Shown: positions 57,166-64,000 of the stretch, one piece after another
Layout: each line of letters starts with the position of its first letter
How positions within the stretch are numbered: position 1 is the first letter of the stretch
Assembly: GCF_900105055.1 (NCBI RefSeq)
Contig: NZ_FNTA01000004.1
Coordinates: 3,565,501 to 3,629,500 of the forward strand
Length of the DNA: 64,000 nt
Direction of reading: 5' to 3'
Origin: Amycolatopsis lurida
Lineage (GTDB): Bacteria > Actinomycetota > Actinomycetes > Mycobacteriales > Pseudonocardiaceae
Notes under the pieces: model-generated
The model's input: only the letters and a program-made list of their open reading frames with translations
Told to the model about the DNA's origin: nothing
The model's database searches: none
Position numbers and translations under genes: made by a program

Positions 57166-59706
57166 TCACTGGACGGCAGTTCGGGAGGACAGGAAAGGCA
57201 GCGCGGCCTTCCCGTCCAGGGTGGCGGCCAGTGCGAGCAGGACGCCCGCGCCGCCGGTGACGACGTCCATCGACAGCCGCAGCAGCTGGTTGCCGGGGAA
57301 CGCCAGGCCGCCCTTGTACGGCACCGCGTACCAGGCGAGCCGGGAAAGATGCAGGTCGATGGCGTCGCGGACCCGCTGGTCCGGTTCGGCGCCCATGGCC
57401 AGCGCGGTCATCAGCCCACCTCGGCCGAACAGCAGACCCGGATGGATGACGAACTCGCCGCGGCACGCTTCACGCAGGCCGGGAAGGCTCTTCAACGCCT
57501 TCGCGTCGGGACGGTGTTTCGCCAGTTCCTCGGCGACCATGAGGATCCCGCCGCTGCCGACACCCACGTAGGGCAACGTCCGGGTCTCACCGTCGCGGAC
57601 CTGCAGCGAGCCGTCGTCGGACTCGACGCACTCCTCGATGTCCCGCTCCAGCGCCTGGTCGGCGAAGGACAGCCAGCCCTCTTCGCGGGTGCGCTCGAAC
57701 AGCCGCACGAACAGCAGCGCCGGACCGGACCAGCCGTTGAGCAGGCCGGCCCTGCCGAAGTCGCCGGGTGGTGCGGCGGTCTCGAGCGCTTCGGCGAGCC
57801 GGACGGCGGTGGCCAGCGCCTGCCTGCCGAACTCGTTGTCCTTGCGGGACACCGCGAAGTGCAGCTGGGTGAGGCCGATACCGGACAGGCCGCCTTCGAG
57901 ACCGTGGTCGGTGGTCTGCTCGACCAGCGTCGCCGACGCCGACAGCAGTTTGGTGGCCTCGTCGCGGTATCCGAGTTCTTCGAGGACGTACGCGATCCCG
58001 TACGAACCGTCGTAGAACCCCGGACGTCCTGGCGGTTCGCGGCGGATCGAGTCCAGCAGCCAGTGCTCGTGGGCGGGATGCCGATGGCCTGCCCCGTGCA
58101 GGGCGTGCAGTACGCCGGCCGCGCCGTAGCCGAAGCAGGCTCCGCCGACGCGGAACTGTTCGATGTCGCCGGGGAAGAGCCGGTCGGTGCGCTCGGGGGT
58201 CGCGCTGGCGAGGATCGCCTCGGTGATCTGCTTGCGCACCAGCGCCCAGTCCGGCTTGTCCTGGTCGAGCTCGGTCGCGCTCGTCAGCGGCGGGGTGTTC
58301 CGGGGGGCGAGCTCGGCGACGATCGAGTCGGCGTAGCCCTCCGGCACGTCGAAGCGCTGCTGGACGAAGTCCGCGAGCCCGCGCAGTTTCGCCGGGGCGA
58401 GTTCGAGGAGCGTGGTGAGCGGAAGGAAGATCCACAGCTTCAGGACGGCGAGCGCGTACTCGTCGACCTCGAACCCGTTCCGGTCCCGCGGGGCGCGGAA
58501 GCCGGGCGCGCCGAGGGCGGGCCGCTTGCCGCTCTCGATGTCGGACGCCATCTCGAAGTCGATCAGCGACACGGTGTCTTCGTCTTCGTCGACGAGGATG
58601 TTCAGGGAGTGCAGGTCGCCGAAGACGATGCCGCGGCCGTGCACCTCACCGACCATCGCCTCCACCCGGCGGACCAGCGCCAGCGCGCGTTCGGTGTACG
58701 CGGCGATGTCGGCCTCGGTGGTGTCGCGCCTGGTCAGCGGGTAGTTGCGGGCGAGCCAGTTGCCCAGCGAGACACCGGGCATGTACTCCATCGCCAGGAA
58801 GTGGTGCTCCCAAACGGTGAAGCGATCGTAGGTGGCCGGGATCCCGTCGATACCCTTCAACCGCTCCAGCACCTCGTGCTCGCGGCGGAGGCGTTCGACG
58901 GCGTCGATCTCGTCGCGGTCCAGGCCGGCGAACGGCCTGGCCTCCTTGAGGACCACCTGTTCGCCATCGGTCTTCCGGTCGGCGAGGTACACGCCGCCGC
59001 CGTTGGAGAAGTGCAGCGAGCTCTTCACCTGGTAGGGGAACTGATCCGCGCCGCCGCTCTTGCGAGCGGCGAGATGAGGCGCGAGGAACTCCGGAATCGT
59101 CACCCAGTCGGGTACGGAGAAGGTCGGCTCGCGTTTGTCCGGGACCAGCGTCCCGTCCGGCTTGCGCACCGCGAGGACCCGCTTGCCGTCGAGTTCGACC
59201 CATTGCTCGGCGAATCCGCCGTAGCGGACGTAGAGCGGCCCGGCACCATACCGGAGATCACTGAGAATGTATGCCCCCGGTTCGCCGTCGAGTTTCGCCG
59301 ACAACTCGGCGAGAACCCGCTCGAGCTCGTTGTTGTCAGCCGGATAAAGAGTCAGTAACTTACCGCTTCCGTCACGCGGAGCGTATTTCGAATTCCTCGC
59401 GAGCAGGGTGCTCCGCGAGCGGAGATGCTTGTAGGACACACCGTGCTCGACACAATGCTCGTGCACCTTCACGAGCACCCGCTCGGCGTTGCCCAAACCT
59501 GCCGAAACGTGGATTTTCCAGCCCTGTAATGGAAGGTTTCGAGCAACAGGGTGCAACAGCCGCCACACTCCACGCACTCCCGTGCGCCAGCCGACCTCGG
59601 GAGCGGGCAGGAGGGCGGCGAAATCGTCGGCGGCGTCCCCGTTTTCCCGCTGCTCATCGAAGAACAGGGGATCGGCGAAGCAATACGCTTCGTACCGGAC
59701 GTCCAT
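57166..59706 (-). CDS. Class III lanthionine synthetase LanKC (RamC-like)
   Basis: An 846-residue trifunctional enzyme that phosphorylates Ser/Thr of the precursor, eliminates phosphate and cyclises with Cys. The order is an N-terminal lyase region (1-200, MDVRYEAYCFADPLFFDEQ), a Ser/Thr-kinase-like domain (about 225-490; Lys254 in VVLKEARP, Asp364 in FGDLHSLNIL, Asp383 in LIDFEMA), and a C-terminal LanC-like cyclase (about 520-846). Zinc ligands are not seen in the cyclase, as expected for class III. ATG 59706 follows AAGGAGGGGG; the longer upstream frame is unlikely. It is the first gene of the cluster. Confidence 0.93.
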   Translation of the reverse strand: MDVRYEAYCFADPLFFDEQRENGDAADDFAALLPAPEVGWRTGVRGVWRLLHPVARNLPLQGWKIHVSAGLGNAERVLVKVHEHCVEHGVSYKHLRSRSTLLARNSKYAPRDGSGKLLTLYPADNNELERVLAELSAKLDGEPGAYILSDLRYGAGPLYVRYGGFAEQWVELDGKRVLAVRKPDGTLVPDKREPTFSVPDWVTIPEFLAPHLAARKSGGADQFPYQVKSSLHFSNGGGVYLADRKTDGEQVVLKEARPFAGLDRDEIDAVERLRREHEVLERLKGIDGIPATYDRFTVWEHHFLAMEYMPGVSLGNWLARNYPLTRRDTTEADIAAYTERALALVRRVEAMVGEVHGRGIVFGDLHSLNILVDEDEDTVSLIDFEMASDIESGKRPALGAPGFRAPRDRNGFEVDEYALAVLKLWIFLPLTTLLELAPAKLRGLADFVQQRFDVPEGYADSIVAELAPRNTPPLTSATELDQDKPDWALVRKQITEAILASATPERTDRLFPGDIEQFRVGGACFGYGAAGVLHALHGAGHRHPAHEHWLLDSIRREPPGRPGFYDGSYGIAYVLEELGYRDEATKLLSASATLVEQTTDHGLEGGLSGIGLTQLHFAVSRKDNEFGRQALATAVRLAEALETAAPPGDFGRAGLLNGWSGPALLFVRLFERTREEGWLSFADQALERDIEECVESDDGSLQVRDGETRTLPYVGVGSGGILMVAEELAKHRPDAKALKSLPGLREACRGEFVIHPGLLFGRGGLMTALAMGAEPDQRVRDAIDLHLSRLAWYAVPYKGGLAFPGNQLLRLSMDVVTGGAGVLLALAATLDGKAALPFLSSRTAVQ

Positions 59707-60132
59707 CGAGCGCCCCCTCCTTGGCACCAATCGGATGGGCCATGTGCACCATCGCGATGGAGAATATTCCACCCGCCGGACACCGAGCGGCCAATCCGCC
59801 ATATCGGGGGTTCGGATGGGCTGTTCAGGGACGTGAATTCGAAATCTACCGAATAGTAGGGGTACCCAGCGTGAGATCAACTTTTATTTCAACCACCCGG
59901 TCGGTGTGTAACAGGAGCGAACCGGCGAGGTAATCCCTGGTCCAGGTGGTCAACACAAAAACGCGCGACCGAATTGACAGAGCGCCAACCGAACGCGCTT
60001 CGTGATCTATTCACCCGAGGTCTGGACCAGTGCGCCGGTGCGTGGCGCCCGCCACGCACCCCACCGGTCGCCCGTCGGCGGTGATCCGCCCGGAGGTACG
60101 TTGTCGCCGGTGGAGCAGGTAAGGAGGCCGAC
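59707..60132. other. 426-bp intergenic region upstream of the lanthipeptide operon
   Basis: This region should carry the LanKC operon promoter on the minus strand and the promoter of the plus-strand membrane gene at 60133. It is AT-richer than the surroundings (59750-59960). I see no second precursor gene or convincing small ORF. A GGGTACCC palindrome occurs near 59859-59866. Confidence 0.45.
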
Positions 60133-60498
60133 GTGATCACAGGCTTCGCGGTGACCGTCGCGATCTGCGCGACGCTGGTCGCGGCGTGGAGTTTCGTGCA
60201 GGCCGCGCGTAGGAAACTGCCGGACAACGCACTGCTCGCCGGCCTCGCCGTGGTCGAACTCCTGCTGGTGGCCCAGCTCGTGATCGGGGTCGTGCTGCTG
60301 ATCGGCGGCGGCAACCCCGGCAGCATGGCCACCTATCTCGCCTACCTGATCGGCTGTCTCGTCGTGCTCCCGCTCGGGACGGTCTGGGCGCTGGCCGAGC
60401 GCACCCGGTCGAGCACCGTGATCCTCGGCATCGCCTGTCTCGCGATCCCGGTGATGGTGCTGCGGCTGCACGAGGTGTGGGCGGGCGCCAGTGCGTGA
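60133..60498 (+). CDS. Small four-helix membrane protein
   Basis: A 121-residue hydrophobic protein with about four transmembrane helices and few charged residues. GTG 60133 has AAGGAGG upstream. It overlaps the next membrane protein gene by 8 nt, so the pair probably forms one complex. Function is unknown; there is no link by orientation to the lanthipeptide genes. Confidence 0.72.
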   Translation: MITGFAVTVAICATLVAAWSFVQAARRKLPDNALLAGLAVVELLLVAQLVIGVVLLIGGGNPGSMATYLAYLIGCLVVLPLGTVWALAERTRSSTVILGIACLAIPVMVLRLHEVWAGASA

Positions 60499-60901
60499 AG
60501 AAACCGAGGAGAAGACGGTGGACAAGGCCTCCGGCCCGGGACGGATCCTGGTCGCCGTGTACGCGATCTTCGCGCTGGCGGCGACCTCACGCGCGGCCGT
60601 GCAGATCAGCACCAAGTTCCACGAAGCCCCGCTGGCCTACGCCCTCTCCGCGTTCGCGGCCGTCGTGTACCTCCTGGCCACCGTCGCGCTGGCCCGCCGC
60701 GGCGCGGGCTGGTGGCGGATCGCGCTGATCGCCTGCGCCGTCGAACTGCTCGGCGTGCTGACCATCGGCACCTTCAGCCTCTTCGACCGCGAGGCCTTCC
60801 CGCACGCCACCGTGTGGTCGGTCTACGGCCAGGGTTACCTCTTCATCCCGCTGGTACTGCCCGTGATCGGGTTGTACTGGTTGCGGCGGACGAAGGTGTG
60901 A
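60491..60901 (+). CDS. Small membrane protein, second gene of the pair
   Basis: A 136-residue protein with about four transmembrane helices and the pattern DREAFPHATVWSVYGQGYLF, a conserved-looking luminal loop. GTG 60491 overlaps the preceding gene. Function is unknown. Family-B repeats start 48 nt after the stop. Confidence 0.72.
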   Translation: MREETEEKTVDKASGPGRILVAVYAIFALAATSRAAVQISTKFHEAPLAYALSAFAAVVYLLATVALARRGAGWWRIALIACAVELLGVLTIGTFSLFDREAFPHATVWSVYGQGYLFIPLVLPVIGLYWLRRTKV

Positions 60902-60948
60902 AAGACGGGCTTGGATACCTATCGCCGGTGCGGCGCGGGCGGCGAGTT

Positions 60949-61099
60949 CGCGTGACTAGATGGACGACACGCGTGATTGGACGGACGACACGCGGCGGAG
61001 CCCCGATTGCGGTCGTGTCGTCCATCCAGTCACGCGTGTCGTCCACCGGATCACGCGTGTCGTCCGCCGGATCACGCGTGTCGTCCACCGGATCACGCG
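60949..61099. repeat. Inverted array of 21-bp family-B units
   Basis: Two forward units (60949-60969, 60970-60990) are followed by a 25-bp spacer and four reverse-complement units (61016-61036, 61037-61057, 61058-61078, 61079-61099). Units begin CGCGTGA and end GGACGACA in the forward sense. The array could fold into a long hairpin or cruciform. The same unit occurs as three tandem copies at 49005-49067. Confidence 0.85.
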
Positions 61100-61114
61100 A
61101 CATCGCGGCCAAGT

Positions 61115-61160
61115 CTCGTGAGTGGTAAGGACGGTTAGGACCGTCCTTACCACTCACGAG
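61115..61160. repeat. Intergenic hairpin repeat, family A, copy 2
   Basis: A perfect 20-bp stem (CTCGTGAGTGGTAAGGACGG with 61141-61160) and a 6-nt loop TTAGGA. The outer core matches copy 1 at 3772-3817. The right arm overlaps the stop codon of the MCE gene (61154). It may terminate transcription of that gene. Confidence 0.72.
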
Positions 61161-62140
61161 TCGAAGCAGCCCTTTTCGTTGAGCGGCCCGAAGGTGGGCA
61201 GCACCAGCCCGCACAGGTAGCCGTCGATCCAGCGCCCGTTGCCCGCGACGTTGGTGAGCACCCGGATCGCCGGCGCGAACGCGGCGATCCCCTTGGCCAG
61301 CGAATCCTGGTTGCGCTGGAGCATCGACGTCAGCCGGTCGAGTTGTTCGAGCACCGGCCCGAGCTGCCCGTCGTTGTCGGCGATGATGCCGTCAAGCGCG
61401 GTCGCGAGCCGTTTCGATCCGTCGAGCAGATTCTTGATCGCCTGCTGCCGGGCGGAGATCGCGCGCAGCAGCGCGTCGCCGTCCTGGATCAGCCGCTGGA
61501 CCTCGGTGTCGCGGTCGACGAGCGTCTGCGACACCTGCCGGGTGTTCGCGAGCAGGGTCCGGAGTTGCCGGTCGCGGGAGGCGATGGTGCCGGAGAGCTT
61601 CGAGATCCCGTCCAGCGCGGAGCGAACGTCGGCGGGCGTATCGGCGAAGGTCGCCGAAATCGTGTCGAAGCTTTTCGCGAGCTGGCCGACATCGATGGCG
61701 TCGACGGTTTTCGACAAATCACGAAACGCTTCAAGGACGTCGTACGGCGCGGTGGTCCGCCGCAGCGGAATGGGGTCGCCGGGATCGAGGATCGCTTCGC
61801 CGCGCGGATCGAGCGCCAAGTACTTCTGCCCGAGGACGTTCTTGATCCGTATGGACGCGCTCGTGGCATCGCCGACCCAGGCGTCCTTCACCCGGAAGGA
61901 GACGAGCACGCGATCACCTTCGAGGTCGATCTCGGACACCTTGCCGACCTTGACCCCGGCGATCCGGACGTCGTTGTCCGCGCGCAGTCCACCCGCATCG
62001 GAGAATTCGGCGGAATAGGTCGTGCCGCCGCCGATCACGGGAAGCGCGTCCGCGTTGAGCGCCGCCGCCATCCCGAGGGCCATCGTGGTGAGCCCGGCGA
62101 GCGCCAGCTTGACCGGATCCACCGCGCCGAAGGACCTCAT
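61154..62140 (-). CDS. MCE-family protein, orphan
   Basis: A 328-residue protein of the mammalian-cell-entry family. The N-terminal transmembrane anchor (about residues 10-31) precedes an MlaD-like domain (YSAEFSDAGGLRADNDVRIAGVKVGKV), followed by a long helical region (about 150-290) and a C-terminal tail with Cys. Mce proteins build lipid-uptake machines together with YrbE permeases and five further Mce proteins. None are adjacent here, so this is an orphan copy. It resembles C-terminal-operon MceE/MceF-type in length. GAGGTGAG precedes ATG 62140. Confidence 0.86.
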   Translation of the reverse strand: MRSFGAVDPVKLALAGLTTMALGMAAALNADALPVIGGGTTYSAEFSDAGGLRADNDVRIAGVKVGKVSEIDLEGDRVLVSFRVKDAWVGDATSASIRIKNVLGQKYLALDPRGEAILDPGDPIPLRRTTAPYDVLEAFRDLSKTVDAIDVGQLAKSFDTISATFADTPADVRSALDGISKLSGTIASRDRQLRTLLANTRQVSQTLVDRDTEVQRLIQDGDALLRAISARQQAIKNLLDGSKRLATALDGIIADNDGQLGPVLEQLDRLTSMLQRNQDSLAKGIAAFAPAIRVLTNVAGNGRWIDGYLCGLVLPTFGPLNEKGCFDS

Positions 62141-62246
62141 CGTCTCACCTCGCAGGTCACAAGCGGCAAAGCTTAGGGGCCGCTCCTGCCCATCGCCAGG
62201 CGAAACGTTGCACCGATCGGGTGGCAACGTCTGTCCATTGTAGACG

Positions 62247-62630
62247 CTAATCGAGCCGGACTTCGTAGTGGAGCGTCTTGTACTTCTTCAGCCGGTGCAC
62301 GAGCGGGACGAGGAAACCGTGCAGGAGCCGATGCTTCCTGGCCAGGAGCCCTGCCGCGTGCCGGGCTTCTTCACCGTCGAGCAGACGGACCCGCCCGCGC
62401 ACCGGCTCCCCCGTCGGAGTGCCGCGAAACGTCGACGGGGCGATCTCGATGCGCGGGTCGTTCCGCAAGCGCTTGGCCTTCCACGCCGCGTCATACGTAC
62501 GGATGTACGCGTGATCCCCTTCGACGGCGATGTTGACCGGCGTCCCGATGGGCGTCCCGTCCCGTTTGAAGGTCTTCAGCAGGATCGTCTTCTGGTCTGC
62601 GAACCTGGTGAGTCGCGTTGTCATACCCAT
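62247..62630 (-). CDS. PPOX-class F420-dependent oxidoreductase-like protein
   Basis: A 127-residue split-barrel flavin/deazaflavin protein. The elements are ILLKTFKRDGTPIGTPVNIAVEGDHAYIRTY and AKRLRNDPRIEIAPS, which match the PPOX/F420 family common in actinobacteria. It is a small dimeric reductase without known substrate. ATG 62630 or 62624 are both possible starts; neither has a strong ribosome site. Confidence 0.85.
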   Translation of the reverse strand: MGMTTRLTRFADQKTILLKTFKRDGTPIGTPVNIAVEGDHAYIRTYDAAWKAKRLRNDPRIEIAPSTFRGTPTGEPVRGRVRLLDGEEARHAAGLLARKHRLLHGFLVPLVHRLKKYKTLHYEVRLD

Positions 62631-62660
62631 GGGACGAAGGCGCCGCGCGGAACGTGACGG

Positions 62661-63053
62661 CTAGCGCCAGAGCCCGTCCGCCGTCCCCCGCGCGACGTGC
62701 TCCTCGTAGATCTCGACCTTCCGGCTGATCAGCTCCAGGCAGTCGGCCAGTTCGGCGATCCGGTCCCGGACGGTGTTCTGGTGTTCCCGCAGCAGCTCCA
62801 GCCGCTTCTCCTCGTTTCCCGGCCCTTGCCGGACCAGTCCGGCGAATTCGCGGATGGTGGCGAGCGGCATCCCGGACGCCCGGAACTTCGTGCAGTTCAC
62901 CAGCCAGTCGACGTCCTGTTCGGTGTACACGCGGCGGCCGTTCGAGTCCCGTTTCACCGGCGCCGCGAGCAGTCCTTCCTTTTCGTAGAAGCGAAGCGCG
63001 TGCACGCTGAGGCCCGTCCGGGCGGTGACCTGGCCGATCGCGAGTTCCGTCAC
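62661..63053 (-). CDS. MerR family transcriptional regulator
   Basis: A 130-residue regulator with an N-terminal MerR winged helix (AIGQVTARTGLSVHALRFYEKEGLL, RRVYTEQDVDWL) and a C-terminal coiled-coil dimerisation helix. No metal-binding Cys cluster is present, so it is a SoxR-unlike, small-molecule type. It starts at GTG 63053 and is divergent from an SDR gene. The promoter between them has the 19-bp spacer and central palindrome diagnostic of MerR control. Confidence 0.92.
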   Translation of the reverse strand: MTELAIGQVTARTGLSVHALRFYEKEGLLAAPVKRDSNGRRVYTEQDVDWLVNCTKFRASGMPLATIREFAGLVRQGPGNEEKRLELLREHQNTVRDRIAELADCLELISRKVEIYEEHVARGTADGLWR

Positions 63054-63070
63054 TCGGGCGACGATAGCGT

Positions 63071-63101
63071 TTGACCTAGAGAGCCCTCTAGCTCCTAGCG
63101 T
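63071..63101 (+). promoter_or_regulatory. MerR-type promoter of the SDR gene
   Basis: The -35 is TTGACC (63071-63076) and the -10 is TAGCGT (63096-63101), with a long 19-bp spacer. A perfect CTAGAG-AGCC-CTCTAG palindrome (63076-63091) lies between them. This is the classical MerR promoter architecture. The SDR ATG is 7 nt beyond the -10, so the transcript is probably leaderless. Confidence 0.75.
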
Positions 63102-63108
63102 CCGCCGC

Positions 63109-64000
63109 ATGACCACTTCACAGCACAAGATCGGCTCCGGCTTCGGCGCACGCAGCACCGCCGGAGAAGTACTGGACGGGATCGATCTTTCGGGCAAGCT
63201 CGCCGTCGTCACCGGCGGCTATTCGGGGCTGGGCCTGGAAACCACGCGCGCGCTGGCGAACGCGGGCGCGCACGTGGTCGTCCCCGCACGCCGTCCGGCC
63301 GACGCCGAGGCCGCGCTCGCCGGGATCCCCGGTACCGAGGTCGACGAGCTCGACCTGGCCGATCTGGCGAGCGTCGCGGCCTTCGCCCGGCGGTTCCTCG
63401 GCACCGGACGCCCGCTAAACCTGCTGATCGCGAACGCCGGGATCATGGCCGCGCCCGAACGGCGGGTGGGCCTCGGCTGGGAGTCCCATTTCGCGATCTG
63501 TCACCTCGGCCACCACGCCCTGGTGAGCCGTCTCTGGCCGGCACTGAAGGCGGCAGGCGGCGCCCGCGTCGTCTCGGTGTCCTCCGCCGGTCACCATTCC
63601 TCGCCGATGCGCTGGGACGACGTCCAGTTCGAGCGCGGCTACGACCGCTGGCTCGCCTACGGCCAGGCCAAGACGGCGAACGTGCTGTTCGCGGTGCGGC
63701 TGGACACGCTCGGCGCCGAACACGGGATCCGCGCGTTCAGCCTGCATCCGGGCGCCATCCTCACTCCCCTGCAGCGGCATCTGCGGCCGGAGGAGATGGT
63801 CGAGCGCGGCTGGATCGACGAACACGGCAACCAGGCAGACCCGGATTTCAAATCGCCGGACCAGGGCGCGGCCACCCAGGTCTGGGCGGCGACGTCACCG
63901 CTGCTCGACGGGCTGGGCGGGCTCTACAGCGAGGACTGCGACATCGCCGAAGTCGCCGTCGACGAGGGCGAGTGGGTCGGCGTGCGCCCGTACGCGATCG
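63109..64000 (+). CDS. Short-chain dehydrogenase/reductase (3' end outside window)
   Basis: The first 297 codons of an SDR of the retinol-dehydrogenase-like type; the gene runs off the right edge. The cofactor loop is VVTGGYSGLGLETTRALA, the NAG motif is LIANAGIM, the catalytic residues are Ser in VSVSSAGHH and Tyr/Lys in YGQAK, and the sequence then continues through SLHPGAI. It reduces or oxidises a small lipophilic carbonyl or alcohol. It is controlled by the divergent MerR regulator through a 19-bp-spacer promoter, so it is probably induced by a small toxic or signalling molecule. ATG 63109 is the start. Confidence 0.9.
   Translation, partial: MTTSQHKIGSGFGARSTAGEVLDGIDLSGKLAVVTGGYSGLGLETTRALANAGAHVVVPARRPADAEAALAGIPGTEVDELDLADLASVAAFARRFLGTGRPLNLLIANAGIMAAPERRVGLGWESHFAICHLGHHALVSRLWPALKAAGGARVVSVSSAGHHSSPMRWDDVQFERGYDRWLAYGQAKTANVLFAVRLDTLGAEHGIRAFSLHPGAILTPLQRHLRPEEMVERGWIDEHGNQADPDFKSPDQGAATQVWAATSPLLDGLGGLYSEDCDIAEVAVDEGEWVGVRPYAI

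Noticed and set aside
57349..59358. 669-codon plus-strand frame antisense to LanKC
   Set aside because: It has no ribosome site or domain, and its composition is that of an antisense high-GC shadow.
59889..60332. 147-codon minus-strand frame upstream of LanKC
   Set aside because: It overlaps a convincing membrane protein gene on the other strand and has no recognisable domain; it is not a second precursor or regulator gene.
60949..61099. Possible CRISPR array
   Set aside because: The 21-bp units are directly abutting with no spacers, change orientation, and no cas genes are present.

Overview
The window is about 64 kb of very GC-rich actinobacterial chromosome. The gene repertoire points to a filamentous member of the Pseudonocardiaceae, most likely Amycolatopsis or a close relative. 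Supporting features are DUF397 and DUF5753/XRE proteins, DUF574 methyltransferases, a SigE-family ECF factor, the PknG-GlnH-GlnX signalling set, EspG and PPE-like ESX proteins, an F420-type PPOX protein, a class III lanthipeptide locus and many apparently leaderless genes. The genus is an inference. There is no rRNA, prophage, insertion sequence or CRISPR array. The window reads as ordinary core and accessory chromosome cut at both ends inside a gene.

Layout. 1-9.1 kb: a PLP enzyme (partial), an amidase-TetR-DUF2236 operon behind a TetR-type operator, a CGNR regulator divergent from an alpha/beta hydrolase with paired operators, and a four-gene operon of membrane and secreted proteins of unknown role. 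9.1-13.9 kb: DUF397 protein, two small ORFs, and an XRE regulator followed by two DUF574 methyltransferases, then a metallo-beta-lactamase-fold enzyme. 14-19.7 kb: 6-phosphogluconate dehydrogenase, a Clp-N/HTH protein with its own palindrome, a ferredoxin-reductase-type flavoprotein, an NCS2 permease and a membrane-anchored Pro/Thr-rich protein. 19.9-24.8 kb: a four-PAS GGDEF-EAL protein with a small GNAT, arylamine N-acetyltransferase, and a secreted chymotrypsin-family protease. 24.8-26.9 kb: tRNA-Glu, -Asp and -Phe, a probable 6C small RNA, a leaderless RHH-like gene and a cold-shock gene. 27-32.4 kb: lipoprotein L,D-transpeptidase, an ECF sigma operon, an MHS-type transporter and a thioesterase.

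32.4-41.2 kb holds PknG and, on the same strand, GlnH and GlnX. In mycobacteria and corynebacteria these genes are contiguous. Here they are separated by an oppositely oriented ESX-associated set: EspG, a small helical protein, a DUF3558 lipoprotein, a decayed DUF3558 copy, and a PPE-like protein. 41.3-48.8 kb contains two LuxR-type two-component systems, a GAF-domain regulator, an AcoX-like NAD-kinase-fold protein and DUF998/DUF4386-like membrane proteins. 49-53.5 kb contains a second cold-shock gene, a ThDP enzyme, a hydroxyacid-oxoacid-transhydrogenase-like iron dehydrogenase and a hotdog thioesterase.

53.4-59.7 kb is a compact class III lanthipeptide (SapB/AmfS-like) cluster on the minus strand: LanKC synthetase, a 47-residue precursor with an L-x-L-Q leader box and two Ser-x2-Ser-xn-Cys ring motifs, an attenuator-like hairpin, and a heterodimeric ABC exporter. 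This is the most interesting system in the window. 60-64 kb: two small membrane proteins, intergenic repeat arrays, an orphan MCE protein, a PPOX protein, and a MerR regulator facing an SDR gene through a textbook 19-bp-spacer promoter. A 21-bp intergenic repeat family (49.0 and 61.0 kb) and a second hairpin family (3.8 and 61.1 kb) recur within the window.
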